From NCBI RefSeq assembly GCF_006170445.1, contig NZ_VCNA01000001.1, positions 840,468 through 904,467 of the forward strand: a stretch of 64,000 nucleotides of DNA. The letters run 5' to 3'. Below, one piece after another: positions 8,488-17,382 of this stretch. This DNA is from Brevibacillus dissolubilis. Lineage in GTDB: Bacteria > Bacillota > Bacilli > Brevibacillales > Brevibacillaceae. The notes under the pieces are model-generated. The model ran no database searches. It was not told the origin of the DNA and saw only the letters and a program-made list of their open reading frames with translations. Each line of letters begins with the position of its first letter. Within the stretch, counting starts at the first letter, position 1. The position numbers were made by a program, and so were the translations under genes.

Positions 8488-9684
8488 TTGTTGACCTCTA
8501 TCCGCATGGCGATTCAAAAACGCTTAATGATCATATGGTTTATCGCGCTGTTATTATTGGCCTGGCTCCCCAACGCCTATCTCAGGGAAACGCCGGTGCA
8601 GCTCAGCTTGTCGGTGCTACTTTTTTGCTGCTATCTCTGGATGTTCTGGGTCTCCCAACGCTGGTGGAACCCCGTCCGGATCAAATGGTCGGTCATGGTC
8701 TTAGGCAGTCTGACACTGGCAAAAGGCTATTGGTTAGGCGGCGAAAGTATAGGTATTATCATGCTGCTCTCCGTGTTCATCGGGCTGCGTATGGAAGACA
8801 AAGTCCGCTTGTGGTATGCCGCTGTGTTTCTCATCTTGGCAGCCCTTTTGATGTACGTACAAATCAATGCTCCCTTGAACGCCCTGACTGCTTTTACCCT
8901 AACCTATATCGGCTGTTATCTTGGAGCGCTGGGCTATCGTGTCACCAATGAAGCTTTTAAGGAAAAACAGATCCACTTGGAAGAGCTGCAAAAGGCTCAC
9001 GAGGAGCTGCAGGACGCACATACCTCCCTGCAGGAAGCCACGGTCACCCAGATGCAGATGGCAGTACTCGAAGAGCGTACCCGGATCGCCCGCGATATCC
9101 ACGATGAGGTAGGCCACAGCCTCACTTCCATCATCGTGCAGATGCGTGCGCTGAAGTACATGCTACAAGACGGCCCGGCCAATGCACAGGAGGTCGTGGA
9201 AAACATGCTGTCCGTCGCCAAAGAAAGCTTGGACGAGATCCGCTCGTCGATTCATACGCTGGCGATTGACAAGATGACATTCGGGCTGACACCACTGCGG
9301 GCCCTTTTGTCCCAGACGGAGAAAAATACGGGGCTGACGTGCAACTTCACAGCCCCTGACGAGGAAATCTACCTGCCCAATGAAATCATGATCGTCTTGT
9401 ACCGTACCCTGCAGGAAGCAATTACCAACGCGCTGCGACACTCCGAGGCGACACAGCTCGATGTGACCATGGTGCAGAACGATGACGGGGTCTCCCTCTC
9501 CATCCGTGACAACGGGAAAATCACCCCAAAAGACCCAATCACTCCCGGCTTTGGTCTGACGGGCCTGCATGAACGAATCACGAAGCTGCATGGTACGCTG
9601 GACTATCGGGCACGCCAGCCGCATGGGTTTCAGATCGATGCGACGATCCCCTATCAATTCACATCAACCGAGGAGGATGTATAA
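8488..9684 (+). CDS. Membrane sensor histidine kinase (NarL-type, HisKA_3)
   Basis: 398 residues. About six short membrane segments occupy residues 1-150 with no large extracellular domain, so the sensor is intramembrane, as in DesK/LiaS-like kinases. A coiled coil follows (KEKQIHLEELQKAHEELQDAH), then the HisKA_3 box RTRIARDIHDEVGHSLTSI with phospho-acceptor His205, and a HATPase domain (N box EAITNALRHSEA, G boxes IRDNGK and GFGLTGLHERI). TTG was chosen because AAGAAGGA lies 7 nt upstream; the first in-frame ATG (8506) has no ribosome binding site. The partner response regulator follows 2 nt downstream. Confidence 0.92.
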   Translation: MLTSIRMAIQKRLMIIWFIALLLLAWLPNAYLRETPVQLSLSVLLFCCYLWMFWVSQRWWNPVRIKWSVMVLGSLTLAKGYWLGGESIGIIMLLSVFIGLRMEDKVRLWYAAVFLILAALLMYVQINAPLNALTAFTLTYIGCYLGALGYRVTNEAFKEKQIHLEELQKAHEELQDAHTSLQEATVTQMQMAVLEERTRIARDIHDEVGHSLTSIIVQMRALKYMLQDGPANAQEVVENMLSVAKESLDEIRSSIHTLAIDKMTFGLTPLRALLSQTEKNTGLTCNFTAPDEEIYLPNEIMIVLYRTLQEAITNALRHSEATQLDVTMVQNDDGVSLSIRDNGKITPKDPITPGFGLTGLHERITKLHGTLDYRARQPHGFQIDATIPYQFTSTEEDV

Positions 9685-9686
9685 GG

Positions 9687-10370
9687 ATGACTACAGATCA
9701 GACAGCTGGAAAAATCCGTGTCGCGCTCGTCGATGATCAGACCATGATCCGTCAGGGACTTGGCTATGTCATCCGGATGCAGTCCGACATGGAAGTGGTG
9801 GGCGAAGCGGCCGATGGCGAGGAAGCGGTACAGATGGTGATGGAGATGACCCCTGATGTCGTCTTGATGGATGTACAGATGCCCAAGCGCTCCGGGATCG
9901 AGGCGACGAGTGAGATCCTCAAACGTCTGCCGCATGTCAAGGTCTTGATCCTGACCACCTTTGATGTGCAGAACTATGTCGTCGATGGTATCCGTGCCGG
10001 TGCGGTGGGCTATATGCTCAAGGATGCCGATTCACAGGAAATGCTGGAGATGATCCGCCGTGCTTACCGGGGCGAAGCGTTGTTTCACACGGTCACCGCT
10101 GCGAAGGCGCTGGCCGAGGTGCTCAAGCAGCAAGAGCCTGCCACTGCCCCCGCCGGGAAAAGTCTTGAGCTATTGGATGACTTGACCGAGCGTGAGCTGG
10201 ATGTCTTGCAACAGCTGGCGTACGGGTATCGGAATGATCAGATCGCACAGAAGCTGTTCATCACAGAAGGCACGGTGAAATCGCATGTCCATCGGATTCT
10301 GCAAAAGATGGGGGTCGAGGATCGGACGCAGGCGGTGGCGATGGCGCTGCGGCATCAGTTGGTGAAGTAG
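9687..10370 (+). CDS. Response regulator, NarL/LuxR family
   Basis: 227 residues. The receiver domain (1-125) has the acidic pair DD (residues 16-17), phospho-acceptor Asp62 (VVLMDVQMPKRSG), the switch Thr (LILTTFD) and Lys (YMLKDADS). The C-terminal LuxR HTH is LTERELDVLQQLAYGYRNDQIAQKLFITEGTVKSHVHRILQKMGV. It is activated by the kinase encoded immediately upstream and probably regulates a cell-envelope or membrane stress response. Targets are not evident; the divergent efflux operon is an obvious candidate. Confidence 0.93.
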   Translation: MTTDQTAGKIRVALVDDQTMIRQGLGYVIRMQSDMEVVGEAADGEEAVQMVMEMTPDVVLMDVQMPKRSGIEATSEILKRLPHVKVLILTTFDVQNYVVDGIRAGAVGYMLKDADSQEMLEMIRRAYRGEALFHTVTAAKALAEVLKQQEPATAPAGKSLELLDDLTERELDVLQQLAYGYRNDQIAQKLFITEGTVKSHVHRILQKMGVEDRTQAVAMALRHQLVK

Positions 10371-10391
10371 ATCGGGATTGGACATAACACG

Positions 10392-10430
10392 AAAAAGAGC
10401 AGGGTCGATTACGTGACCACTGCTCTTTTT
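10392..10430. terminator. Bidirectional terminator between convergent genes
   Basis: AAAAAGAGCAG and CTGCTCTTTTT form an 11-bp stem with an inner GGTC/GACC helix. A and T tracts on both sides serve the response regulator (+) and the levanase (-). Confidence 0.85.
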
Positions 10431-10442
10431 CCATATCTACGT

Positions 10443-13400
10443 TTACGGCCTAACCGGCACATTCACATCATCCACGTTGATATGCCCAAACCCACCTGTC
10501 GCCTGATCGACCACTTTTACATACACCTGTGTCCCGACATGCCCCGAAGCATCCCACGACACACGCTGATACGTCTCACTGTTGCTGCCTGTTGCTCTGA
10601 ACAGCTCGGCCCCATCCGATGCACGCACAAGAGCCACGTAGAGGTTCGCGCTGTCATTGCCACCGCTTACGAGAAAATTGATCTCGCCGTCACCGCCGAG
10701 CGTAAAGGTGTTGGACTGGAGCACACCTGTCTGGGCATCTCCCCCGTCCCGATAGGAGAAGAGATGAGACGCCCCGTTTTGGTTAAAGGTACCGCCCCAC
10801 CAATGGGTATCTGTCGTCACATCGAGCGGACTGAATGCATTGCCGCTGACTACGTTCCAACCCGTCAAATCCCCCGTCTCAAAATCATGATTGGTCAGCT
10901 CCGTCTGATTCGGTGCAACACTGACCTGCTGGAAGGTTGCCGTACTGTTCCAGACATTCAGACCGAAGCGGCCGCTGGCAAAAGACGAATCGTTCGCGGT
11001 AATCACCAGCGTGTTACCCAGATATACCTTGATCTGACTGCCGCTCGTGACCACTTTGAGATGATAGGTGGTTCCCGTCTGCAAGGGAGTTGGATAGGTG
11101 GCAATCACGGTCGCCTGCCCGTTGACGAATTTGAACAGCTTGACGACATCATTGAGTGCATCCACATTCGCCAAATAAGCATTGGCCCCGGTCGCATCAG
11201 AGCGGAACACCAGCGCACCTGCACCACCGCCGCCTGTCGCACCTACCGTGATGTCGGCTTCGTAGACGCTGTCATATCCTGTGTCAGATGAGAGTAGGAA
11301 CGCATCCCCTGTGTGGCTTCCCTGTTTCCCACCTGCAGTATCCACCCAATTACCGTTCACAGGTGTGAGATTGTGCAGGTCGGTTACAAAGCCTGATTGA
11401 TTGGAAACGTTCACATTTTGGAAGGTAGCCGTAGCATTCCAGACATTTAATCCGAGCAAACCGCTGGTATAAGAAGTATCGACCGTGTCGATCACCTGTG
11501 AGCCGTTGAGGAAGACCTTGATCGAATCTCCTTTGGTGGTGACCTTCAGTCTGTACGGGGTCTTCGTGTCGAGATTGGCAGGATACTCCGCAATCACCTG
11601 TGCCACACCGTTGACCCGTTTGAAAAGCTTGACGACATTGTTGAGTGCATCCACATTGGCGACATAGGCATTGGTCGCATCTTGGTTGGAGCGGAATACG
11701 AGCGCACCTGCGCCTCTGCCATTGCCGTCTGTTACGGTCACATCTGCTTCATAGGTGAAATCAGCGGCTTTTTGTTGCGAGAGGATGAAGGAATCATCGG
11801 TGCTTCTGCCCTGCTTGCCCGCAATCGTATCGGCCCAGAGTCCATTGACTGAAGACCAATTCGACAGATTGGACTGGAACGGCGAGCTACCCCACACCCT
11901 GCCGAGCTGGTGGGTCGTAAGCGATGTCAGCGTCGCATTGCCGCCAGTGGCAAATACCTCCAGACCAAGACTGTTGCGGTCTGGCAAAATCAAGTCCGTG
12001 ATCACCTGTCGCCCATCATTGCCAAACACCTCAACAGACGAGCGATCCACGAAGATATGCAGCTTCACCTTCTGATTGACAGGGGCTAGCGGCGCGGTAT
12101 GGCGTCCGGGAACATGCTGGCTGAAGCTGTTGTTGCCTGCCTGTGTACGATCGACGAATAACTGGGAAGCCGCCTTGTCATAGCCGATGGTGGTGGATTG
12201 ATTTTTCCCTTTTCTCACCTTCAGACCGAATTGACTCGCGGTAGATGTGTCTACTTGGAACTCCGCGATGATCTCCATAGCGTCTGTGGACGTGCCGGAC
12301 AACAGATTGCTGCCTGTGGACGGGATGACTTGGTTCGTCCAGGTTTTGGTATTGGTACGGAGCTTGGTCAGCTCAGAGACGGGCTTCTGTACCACGCGGA
12401 CGCCTTCTGCAAACGTTTTCAATTCTAGTTGACGAGGAATCGACATGGCACTTCTCCACGGGGTGGTCGCTACATCGTTGGCATATTGCCAGTTGCTCAG
12501 CCAGCCGAGCCAAAGTCTGCGGCCGTCTGTTGCAGGTACATCTGACCACGAGACGGCGGCGTAAAAATCTTTCCCGTAATCGGTCCAAAACGTGGTCTCA
12601 GCCGGATTCTCATTGACGAACCTAGTACCGTCAAAGCTGCCGACAAAATACTGCATCCCAGAGCCGCCAGAGACAGAGCCGTTACCGATGCTGACTTGCA
12701 GCACCCATTTTTTATGATTCGGGTTGCCATCTACAGGAAGCTCAAACAGGTCCGGACACTCCCATACTCCTCCGTGGTTCCCTTGATTGCTGCCGAACTC
12801 GGATGCATAGCTCCAGTTCTTCAGATTGGTCGAGGTGTAGATCCGTATCCGATCCTGTGCCGCCAGCACCATCACCCATCTGTTGCTGCCCTGATGCCAG
12901 AACACCTTGGGATCGCGGAAATCAGCAATACCGGGATTGGGGATCACAGGATTACCTGCGTACTTCGTCCAGGTACGTCCCTTGTCATTGCTGTAGGCAA
13001 TACTCTGTGACTGCACCCCATTGTTATTGTGGGTAAAAATCGCAACGAACGGCTTCTCTGCCCCGGTCTGAAATCCGCTCGTATTGTTCCAGTCCACTAC
13101 TGCACTGCCGGAGAAGATGTCCCCCAGCTGATCTGGCTCAAGTGCGATGGGCAAGTGCTTCCACGAGACCATATCGGTACTGACGGCATGGCCCCAATGC
13201 ATCGGTCCCCACTGAAGCCCATACGGATAGTGCTGGTAAAACAGGTGATACTCCCCTGCATAGTAGACCATCCCGTTCGGGTCATTCATCCAGTTGGCTT
13301 CGGGCGTAAAATGATACTGCGGCCGGTACGTCTCGTCGTAGTACGCAGAGTCTGCGGCTTGCACGGGTGTGTGGATAGCAAGCCCCAAGCCGAGTAAGGC

Positions 13401-13451
13401 GATGATTGCTGTTGCACATTTTGGTTTGTTCAGCCTTTTTGGTTGGTACAT
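10443..13451 (-). CDS. sacC: Secreted levanase / fructan beta-fructosidase (GH32) with two CBM66-like modules
   Basis: 1002 residues. A signal peptide (1 to about 32, ending PVQA) directs secretion. The GH32 five-blade propeller carries the nucleophile in WMNDPNG (Asp57), the transition-state Asp in FRDPK (Asp180) and the acid/base in WECPDL (Glu231), followed by the GH32 beta-sandwich (to about 520). Two tandem ~165-residue modules, each ending FGLNVWN- or LGLNVWN-type plus TATFQ, match the levan-binding CBM66 of B. subtilis SacC, which has only one. A final 150-residue jelly-roll-like domain begins ELTNHDFETGDLTGW. It hydrolyses levan/inulin to fructose outside the cell. A cre site upstream implies CcpA control. 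SD GGAGG, 8 nt spacing. Confidence 0.93.
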   Translation of the reverse strand: MYQPKRLNKPKCATAIIALLGLGLAIHTPVQAADSAYYDETYRPQYHFTPEANWMNDPNGMVYYAGEYHLFYQHYPYGLQWGPMHWGHAVSTDMVSWKHLPIALEPDQLGDIFSGSAVVDWNNTSGFQTGAEKPFVAIFTHNNNGVQSQSIAYSNDKGRTWTKYAGNPVIPNPGIADFRDPKVFWHQGSNRWVMVLAAQDRIRIYTSTNLKNWSYASEFGSNQGNHGGVWECPDLFELPVDGNPNHKKWVLQVSIGNGSVSGGSGMQYFVGSFDGTRFVNENPAETTFWTDYGKDFYAAVSWSDVPATDGRRLWLGWLSNWQYANDVATTPWRSAMSIPRQLELKTFAEGVRVVQKPVSELTKLRTNTKTWTNQVIPSTGSNLLSGTSTDAMEIIAEFQVDTSTASQFGLKVRKGKNQSTTIGYDKAASQLFVDRTQAGNNSFSQHVPGRHTAPLAPVNQKVKLHIFVDRSSVEVFGNDGRQVITDLILPDRNSLGLEVFATGGNATLTSLTTHQLGRVWGSSPFQSNLSNWSSVNGLWADTIAGKQGRSTDDSFILSQQKAADFTYEADVTVTDGNGRGAGALVFRSNQDATNAYVANVDALNNVVKLFKRVNGVAQVIAEYPANLDTKTPYRLKVTTKGDSIKVFLNGSQVIDTVDTSYTSGLLGLNVWNATATFQNVNVSNQSGFVTDLHNLTPVNGNWVDTAGGKQGSHTGDAFLLSSDTGYDSVYEADITVGATGGGGAGALVFRSDATGANAYLANVDALNDVVKLFKFVNGQATVIATYPTPLQTGTTYHLKVVTSGSQIKVYLGNTLVITANDSSFASGRFGLNVWNSTATFQQVSVAPNQTELTNHDFETGDLTGWNVVSGNAFSPLDVTTDTHWWGGTFNQNGASHLFSYRDGGDAQTGVLQSNTFTLGGDGEINFLVSGGNDSANLYVALVRASDGAELFRATGSNSETYQRVSWDASGHVGTQVYVKVVDQATGGFGHINVDDVNVPVRP

Positions 13452-13507
13452 GGTGGTAGCCTCCTTTGTCTTTTTTGGTTTGTTTTTTGGTTTGGTAGCT
13501 TAGGACA

Positions 13508-13521
13508 TGTAATCGCTTACA
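13508..13521 (-). promoter_or_regulatory. cre site (CcpA operator) upstream of the levanase
   Basis: TGTAATCGCTTACA matches the catabolite-responsive element consensus TGWAANCGNTNWCA at every fixed position. It lies between the -10 box (13581-13586) and the start codon, where bound CcpA would block elongation when glucose is present. Confidence 0.85.
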
Positions 13522-13580
13522 ACAATCCTTGCATGCTCTTGCTTGCTTTTGGTCATTTATGACTGTTTCTGATTATTTTT

Positions 13581-13609
13581 ATTATATTGGGAATGGTAAA
13601 AAACTACAA
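13581..13609 (-). promoter_or_regulatory. Sigma-A promoter of the levanase gene
   Basis: Minus-strand TTGTAG (13609-13604), 17 nt spacer, perfect TATAAT (13586-13581). Confidence 0.75.
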
Positions 13610-13673
13610 CAGAAACTTTTCCATCCGATTTCGGTGTTTCCGGAGGTTGTATCGGGGTTTGTTTATGAAGGTT

Positions 13674-13725
13674 TTTGAATGAATGAACGACTGAGTGAAT
13701 GAGTGACTGAGTGAATGGATGACTT
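13674..13725. repeat. Short degenerate GAATGA/GACTGAGT repeat
   Basis: About 50 bp of tetranucleotide-like repetition (gaatgaatgaacgactgagt and onward, with GAGTGA and GACTGA variants). The remainder of the 424-bp gap 13452-13875 holds the levanase promoter and cre site and the surface-protein terminator; no gene was seen. Confidence 0.6.
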
Positions 13726-13763
13726 GGACATCAGAGCCTGAAGCTAACTATGGAAATTGGGAC

Positions 13764-13800
13764 GAAAAAAAAGACGCCCGTGAAATCTCACGGACGTCTC
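13764..13800 (-). terminator. Terminator of the SLH surface-protein gene
   Basis: Minus-strand AGACGTCCGTGA pairs with TCACGGGCGTCT (one G-T) around a GATT loop, followed by T8. Confidence 0.88.
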
Positions 13801-13875
13801 TTCCTATAGCCAATCTGCCAATCGGATGATGAATGTAAGTTATCAATTCAGGCGTCTCTAGATGACAGAAGTTGC

Positions 13876-16227
13876 TTATCGCTCTGCTACCACGATCAGG
13901 TATGCCTCGTCACCTTTTGCCCAGACGGTGATCTTGTCGGTTGTCTTCACATCAGATGCGCCGAGATCAGAACCGTCGAAGTATTTCACGGTGAAGTCTT
14001 TCGCCAGCTTCACGCTGGTACCAAGGTCGGTGTGGAAAAGGAATTTGTCGCCGTTGACACGGGTTTCGATTCCTTTGAACGCTACATTCTCAAGGGATTT
14101 TGCACCTTCAGCGGTCGCTGCGATCACTTTGCCGTTGCGGTCGAGCGTGAGGGTAGCCAGCTCGTATTGGTCTACACCTGTGACCGCATCTGCATCGATG
14201 GCATCAAAGTCGTTACCCGCCAGATCCACACGTACGCTGGTTACGCTGCCGTTTTCACTCTTCACGGTTACGTCATTCACGAGTCCGGTTACGGTTTTCG
14301 CAGCACCGGTGATCGCTTTTACTTTGCCGTCTGCGTTGAGCGTGATGGTGTATTCTTTGTTGTTGGTCGCAGCGTCAGTATCAACGGTTACGCCTGTGGC
14401 CAGCTCGTAGGATTTGCCGTCGATGGTGATTGCTTTATCGGATTTCTCGGTGATGAAGCCTTTTGCCGTTACTTTTTCAGCAGAGAGTTCTACGATATCG
14501 GTCGTACCGATGGTGTATTTCCAATCGGTGATGCGGTAGTCGTTGAGCTGATCTGCTTTGATTGTGTTGGCAGCTACTGTCTCACCGTCGATGGTGATGG
14601 TAGCATCTGCTGTGAGGTGGTAGGTCTTGTTGTTGATCTTCACAGTAGCGAGGACTGGAGCTGTCCCATTGTCACCTGCTGTATAAGCGGTCGTTGCGGT
14701 GATGAACTCACCTGTCACGGCAGTTGTACCTTGCTCGATCTTGGTCAGGTTGCCCTCTTCGTCAAAAGTAAGCACCGCTACCTTGTCGTTGGTCAGCTTG
14801 GAGAGCTCGGACACGTCTTTGTCATTGACGAGCAGGTCTGTGTCACGGGTAACATCGTACGTCACACCGTTGAACGTGATCGTGTTGGCATCGGTGTCTA
14901 CTTTGATTGCCGCGGTAGTAGAGAGCTTGGTGTACGCGATTTTTGCTACTTTGCCGTCAGCATCAAGCGTCAGGTCTACGTAGTCACCTACCGCGATTTG
15001 ATCAAAAGTAGAGTTGGTTGCCGCGGCTTTTGGATTCGCTTTACCTGTAATCGTGACAGAAGAAGCGAGTTGGTAGGTCGTAGTACCTACTTTGATTTCT
15101 TTCTTGGTGGTTGTGCCAGAAGTCGTAGAAGTTTTCGCTACTAAGCCTTTTGTCGCATTGTCGTCAAACGTGATCGCTACCACTTTACCGTCTTCACCAA
15201 GCACCGCCACGAATTTTTTACCGATGTGGGATGCTGTTACAGAGAGGTTGCCGTCGACTTCGAGAGTTTTCTCGTTGCCGTCCACGATCACTTTGAATTG
15301 CTTCTCGTCACCTACCGCAGTTGTAGGGTTGAGCGCCGTTTTGATAGTACCTGTGACGATTTCTGCGTCAGAGGTAATCACGTTGATGAACGCGATTTTG
15401 CCGTTCTTCGTGATGTACTCAATCTCCGCGCCGGTTACTACGGTACCAAATACCTGTACGTCATCGGCCAGCTCCAATGCGGTCTCTTTGCCGATCAGCT
15501 TCAGGGAGTCTTTGTTCAGGTCAAAGCTTTCCACCGCGCCTTTTTGCACGTCAAGCTTTTTCACAGTACCTTCTGCTTTGCCGTCTTGGTTGTAGTAAGC
15601 ACCGTTGGCATAGACAGCGGTTTCCATGAATTTGTCGGTGAATTTGGCAATGGTATCACGAGCCGCGTTGGCAGTTGCCGCTTCTTGTGCATCATAGATC
15701 CCTGATTTGTTGGCTTCGAGCAGGTATGGGTGGTACCATTGGCCTGTTGTGCTTGGGCTTACATCGATTTTCAAGCCTTGGACAAGTACAGTCAGCGCTT
15801 CCGCTACTTTTACATTGTTGTTCGGCTTGAACGTACCGTCTGGATAGCCTTTGATAATGCCTTTTGCTACCGCCAAGTTGATGTAACCAGTCGCCCAGTG
15901 GCTTGCTTCCAGGTCCTTAAACTTGGTTGCGCCTGTCATCAATTTCACTTGGTCTTCGGTGTAGCCCATCGCAAGCACAGCGATTTTGGCGAATTCCGCA
16001 CGGGTTACTTCTTTATCTGGTCGGAAGGTGCCGTCTGTGTAACCCTTCAGGACACCTGCATAGTTCAATTTTAAGATTGCATTTTTATTTGTATTAGCAG
16101 CAATATCGTTCATTGGCAGGCTGTTGGCTGCAAGAGATACACCAGGAATCGCAAGCATCGCTGCTACGACAGAACCAGCAAGAGCCTTTTTGAACGTTTG
16201 CGTAGAAAGTACGTTTTTGAAATTCAT
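13876..16227 (-). CDS. S-layer-type surface protein with SLH domains
   Basis: 783 residues. Signal peptide 1 to about 33 (ends SLAA). SLH motifs follow: AILKLNYAGVLKGYTDGTFRPDKEVTRAEFAKIAVLAMG (about 50-90), SHWATGYINLAVAKGIIKGYPDGTFKPNNNVKVAEALTVLV (about 108-150) and a degenerate third (WYHPYLLEANKSGIYDAQEAATANAARDTIAKF). SLH triplets bind pyruvylated secondary cell-wall polysaccharide. The remaining ~570 residues are beta-rich repeats full of Thr, Lys, Asp and Val with no cysteine, as in S-layer proteins. Codon use is highly regular and the terminator strong, which fits high expression. SD GGAGG with 10-nt spacing. No pyruvyl-transferase gene is nearby. Confidence 0.9.
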   Translation of the reverse strand: MNFKNVLSTQTFKKALAGSVVAAMLAIPGVSLAANSLPMNDIAANTNKNAILKLNYAGVLKGYTDGTFRPDKEVTRAEFAKIAVLAMGYTEDQVKLMTGATKFKDLEASHWATGYINLAVAKGIIKGYPDGTFKPNNNVKVAEALTVLVQGLKIDVSPSTTGQWYHPYLLEANKSGIYDAQEAATANAARDTIAKFTDKFMETAVYANGAYYNQDGKAEGTVKKLDVQKGAVESFDLNKDSLKLIGKETALELADDVQVFGTVVTGAEIEYITKNGKIAFINVITSDAEIVTGTIKTALNPTTAVGDEKQFKVIVDGNEKTLEVDGNLSVTASHIGKKFVAVLGEDGKVVAITFDDNATKGLVAKTSTTSGTTTKKEIKVGTTTYQLASSVTITGKANPKAAATNSTFDQIAVGDYVDLTLDADGKVAKIAYTKLSTTAAIKVDTDANTITFNGVTYDVTRDTDLLVNDKDVSELSKLTNDKVAVLTFDEEGNLTKIEQGTTAVTGEFITATTAYTAGDNGTAPVLATVKINNKTYHLTADATITIDGETVAANTIKADQLNDYRITDWKYTIGTTDIVELSAEKVTAKGFITEKSDKAITIDGKSYELATGVTVDTDAATNNKEYTITLNADGKVKAITGAAKTVTGLVNDVTVKSENGSVTSVRVDLAGNDFDAIDADAVTGVDQYELATLTLDRNGKVIAATAEGAKSLENVAFKGIETRVNGDKFLFHTDLGTSVKLAKDFTVKYFDGSDLGASDVKTTDKITVWAKGDEAYLIVVAER

Positions 16228-16254
16228 CCAGTTAGTACCTCCGAAATGTTAGAT

Positions 16255-16283
16255 TTGTCAAAGCAGCTCGTTCCTTGTATAAT
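16255..16283 (+). promoter_or_regulatory. Sigma-A promoter reading away from the surface-protein gene
   Basis: TTGTCA, 17 nt, perfect TATAAT on the plus strand, inside the 5' untranslated region of the surface-protein gene. It points toward the DUF962-like gene at 16479 about 195 nt downstream, so it probably drives that gene with a long leader. Confidence 0.6.
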
Positions 16284-16478
16284 AATAGAAAGAATATTGC
16301 TAATTTTAGTATAATATGTCGATTAGGACTTTTGTCTCTGTTGTGTTGTTGTCAAGAAGGAATTTCGTCGGCTGCAATATGTATGTTACACGGATTCCTG
16401 CTTGAGTTCATTATGGAATGATTGGTGCTACAGGAAACATTCAGCCAATACGGCTTACCTAACAAGGAGGGTTACCCT

Positions 16479-16817
16479 ATGCGAAGACAATTTTCCCGCT
16501 ATGAAGAATTCTGGCCGTTCTATGTGTCCCAACACCGACGGAAGGCAACACGACAATGGCACTTCGTCGGTACGTCCCTGGTCTGGGTCTGTGTGTTGTT
16601 GGCTCTGGTAAGCAGCTGGTGGTTCTTGCTCCTGGCTCCTGTATTGGCGTATGGACTTGCGTGGTTCAGTCATTTTGTGATTGAGGGGAATAAACCGGCG
16701 ACGTTCGGTCATCCCTTCTGGTCGCTGCGGGCGGATTTTCGGATGTATCGGTTGATGCTGACGGGGAAGATGGACGCGGAGATTAGAAGGTTGGGGATGG
16801 TGCGGGTGCTGGAGTAG
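16479..16817 (+). CDS. Mpo1/DUF962-like small membrane protein
   Basis: 112 residues. The motifs FWPFYVSQHRRKATRQWHFVGTSL, then FSHFVIEGNKPATFGHPFWSLRADFRMYRLMLTGKM, match the DUF962/Mpo1-like family (H-x4-TR-x2-H-x2-G and SHF-x2-E-x-N-x-PATF). The yeast member Mpo1 is an Fe-dependent dioxygenase in 2-hydroxy fatty acid degradation; the bacterial role is unproven. Two hydrophobic segments (about 30-65) make it membrane-bound, and the conserved His residues are present. AAGGAGG lies 8 nt before the ATG; upstream in-frame codons lack one. Confidence 0.8.
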   Translation: MRRQFSRYEEFWPFYVSQHRRKATRQWHFVGTSLVWVCVLLALVSSWWFLLLAPVLAYGLAWFSHFVIEGNKPATFGHPFWSLRADFRMYRLMLTGKMDAEIRRLGMVRVLE

Positions 16818-16860
16818 GGTTTTAGTTCGTTAGTAGACTCTTATATTATAGAAGTTATGA

Positions 16861-16916
16861 AAAAGAACCTCGGACGGGAGCGCTGGCAGCAAGGCGGCTC
16901 GTCTGAGGTTCTTTTG
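16861..16916. terminator. Terminator after the DUF962-like gene
   Basis: AAAGAACCTCGGACG pairs with CGTCTGAGGTTCTTT (one mismatch) and ends in TTTTG on the plus strand; A tract on the other side. Confidence 0.75.
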
Positions 16917-16992
16917 TATGTGATATAGTGGTTGAATATCATATGTAAAAAATGAATGAGGTATGTGTGCCTCAATATGACGGTGATCAAAC

Positions 16993-17367
16993 ATGACAGA
17001 CCCATCACTTATTCTCCTCAAATTAGCCGATCTGGATAACGAGATTCACCGTCCGTTTCCCTATCCAGATATACATCAGATGCAAAAAGAATTCGAATCT
17101 CACTTCTCCATGCTGGGTGGTATCATAACGGCAGATTTTCATGACTACTGTACGACCATCGCCGGAACGATCACCTATGTACGTAGTGGTCATCAGGAAG
17201 ACATTCAAGAAACACAACTCGCCCTGCTTCCTCACACTTTTTTTGAGAGATTCCCGGAGTATGCGTTTTTGGAAGAGCATCTGGATCGCTATCCAATGTT
17301 TCAGAGCGAGTATAATCTTTTTGAGCAAGCGAGAAAATTGTTGGTGGCGCTTTTTCAGTTCAGGTAG
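16993..17367 (+). CDS. Hypothetical protein, 124 aa
   Basis: Soluble, acidic protein rich in His, Phe and Tyr (MTDPSLILLKLADLDNEIHRPFPYPDIHQMQKEFESHF...). No signal peptide, membrane segment or recognisable motif; mostly helical by eye. The ribosome binding site is weak (GGTGAT). It converges on kptA with only 15 nt between the stop codons. I do not recognise the family. Confidence 0.55.
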   Translation: MTDPSLILLKLADLDNEIHRPFPYPDIHQMQKEFESHFSMLGGIITADFHDYCTTIAGTITYVRSGHQEDIQETQLALLPHTFFERFPEYAFLEEHLDRYPMFQSEYNLFEQARKLLVALFQFR

Positions 17368-17382
17368 ATCATTACGCTTACG

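Noticed and set aside
14032..15595. Long open frames on the plus strand opposite the surface-protein gene
   Set aside because: They are antisense shadows of a highly biased coding sequence; cysteine-rich nonsense composition and no start signals.
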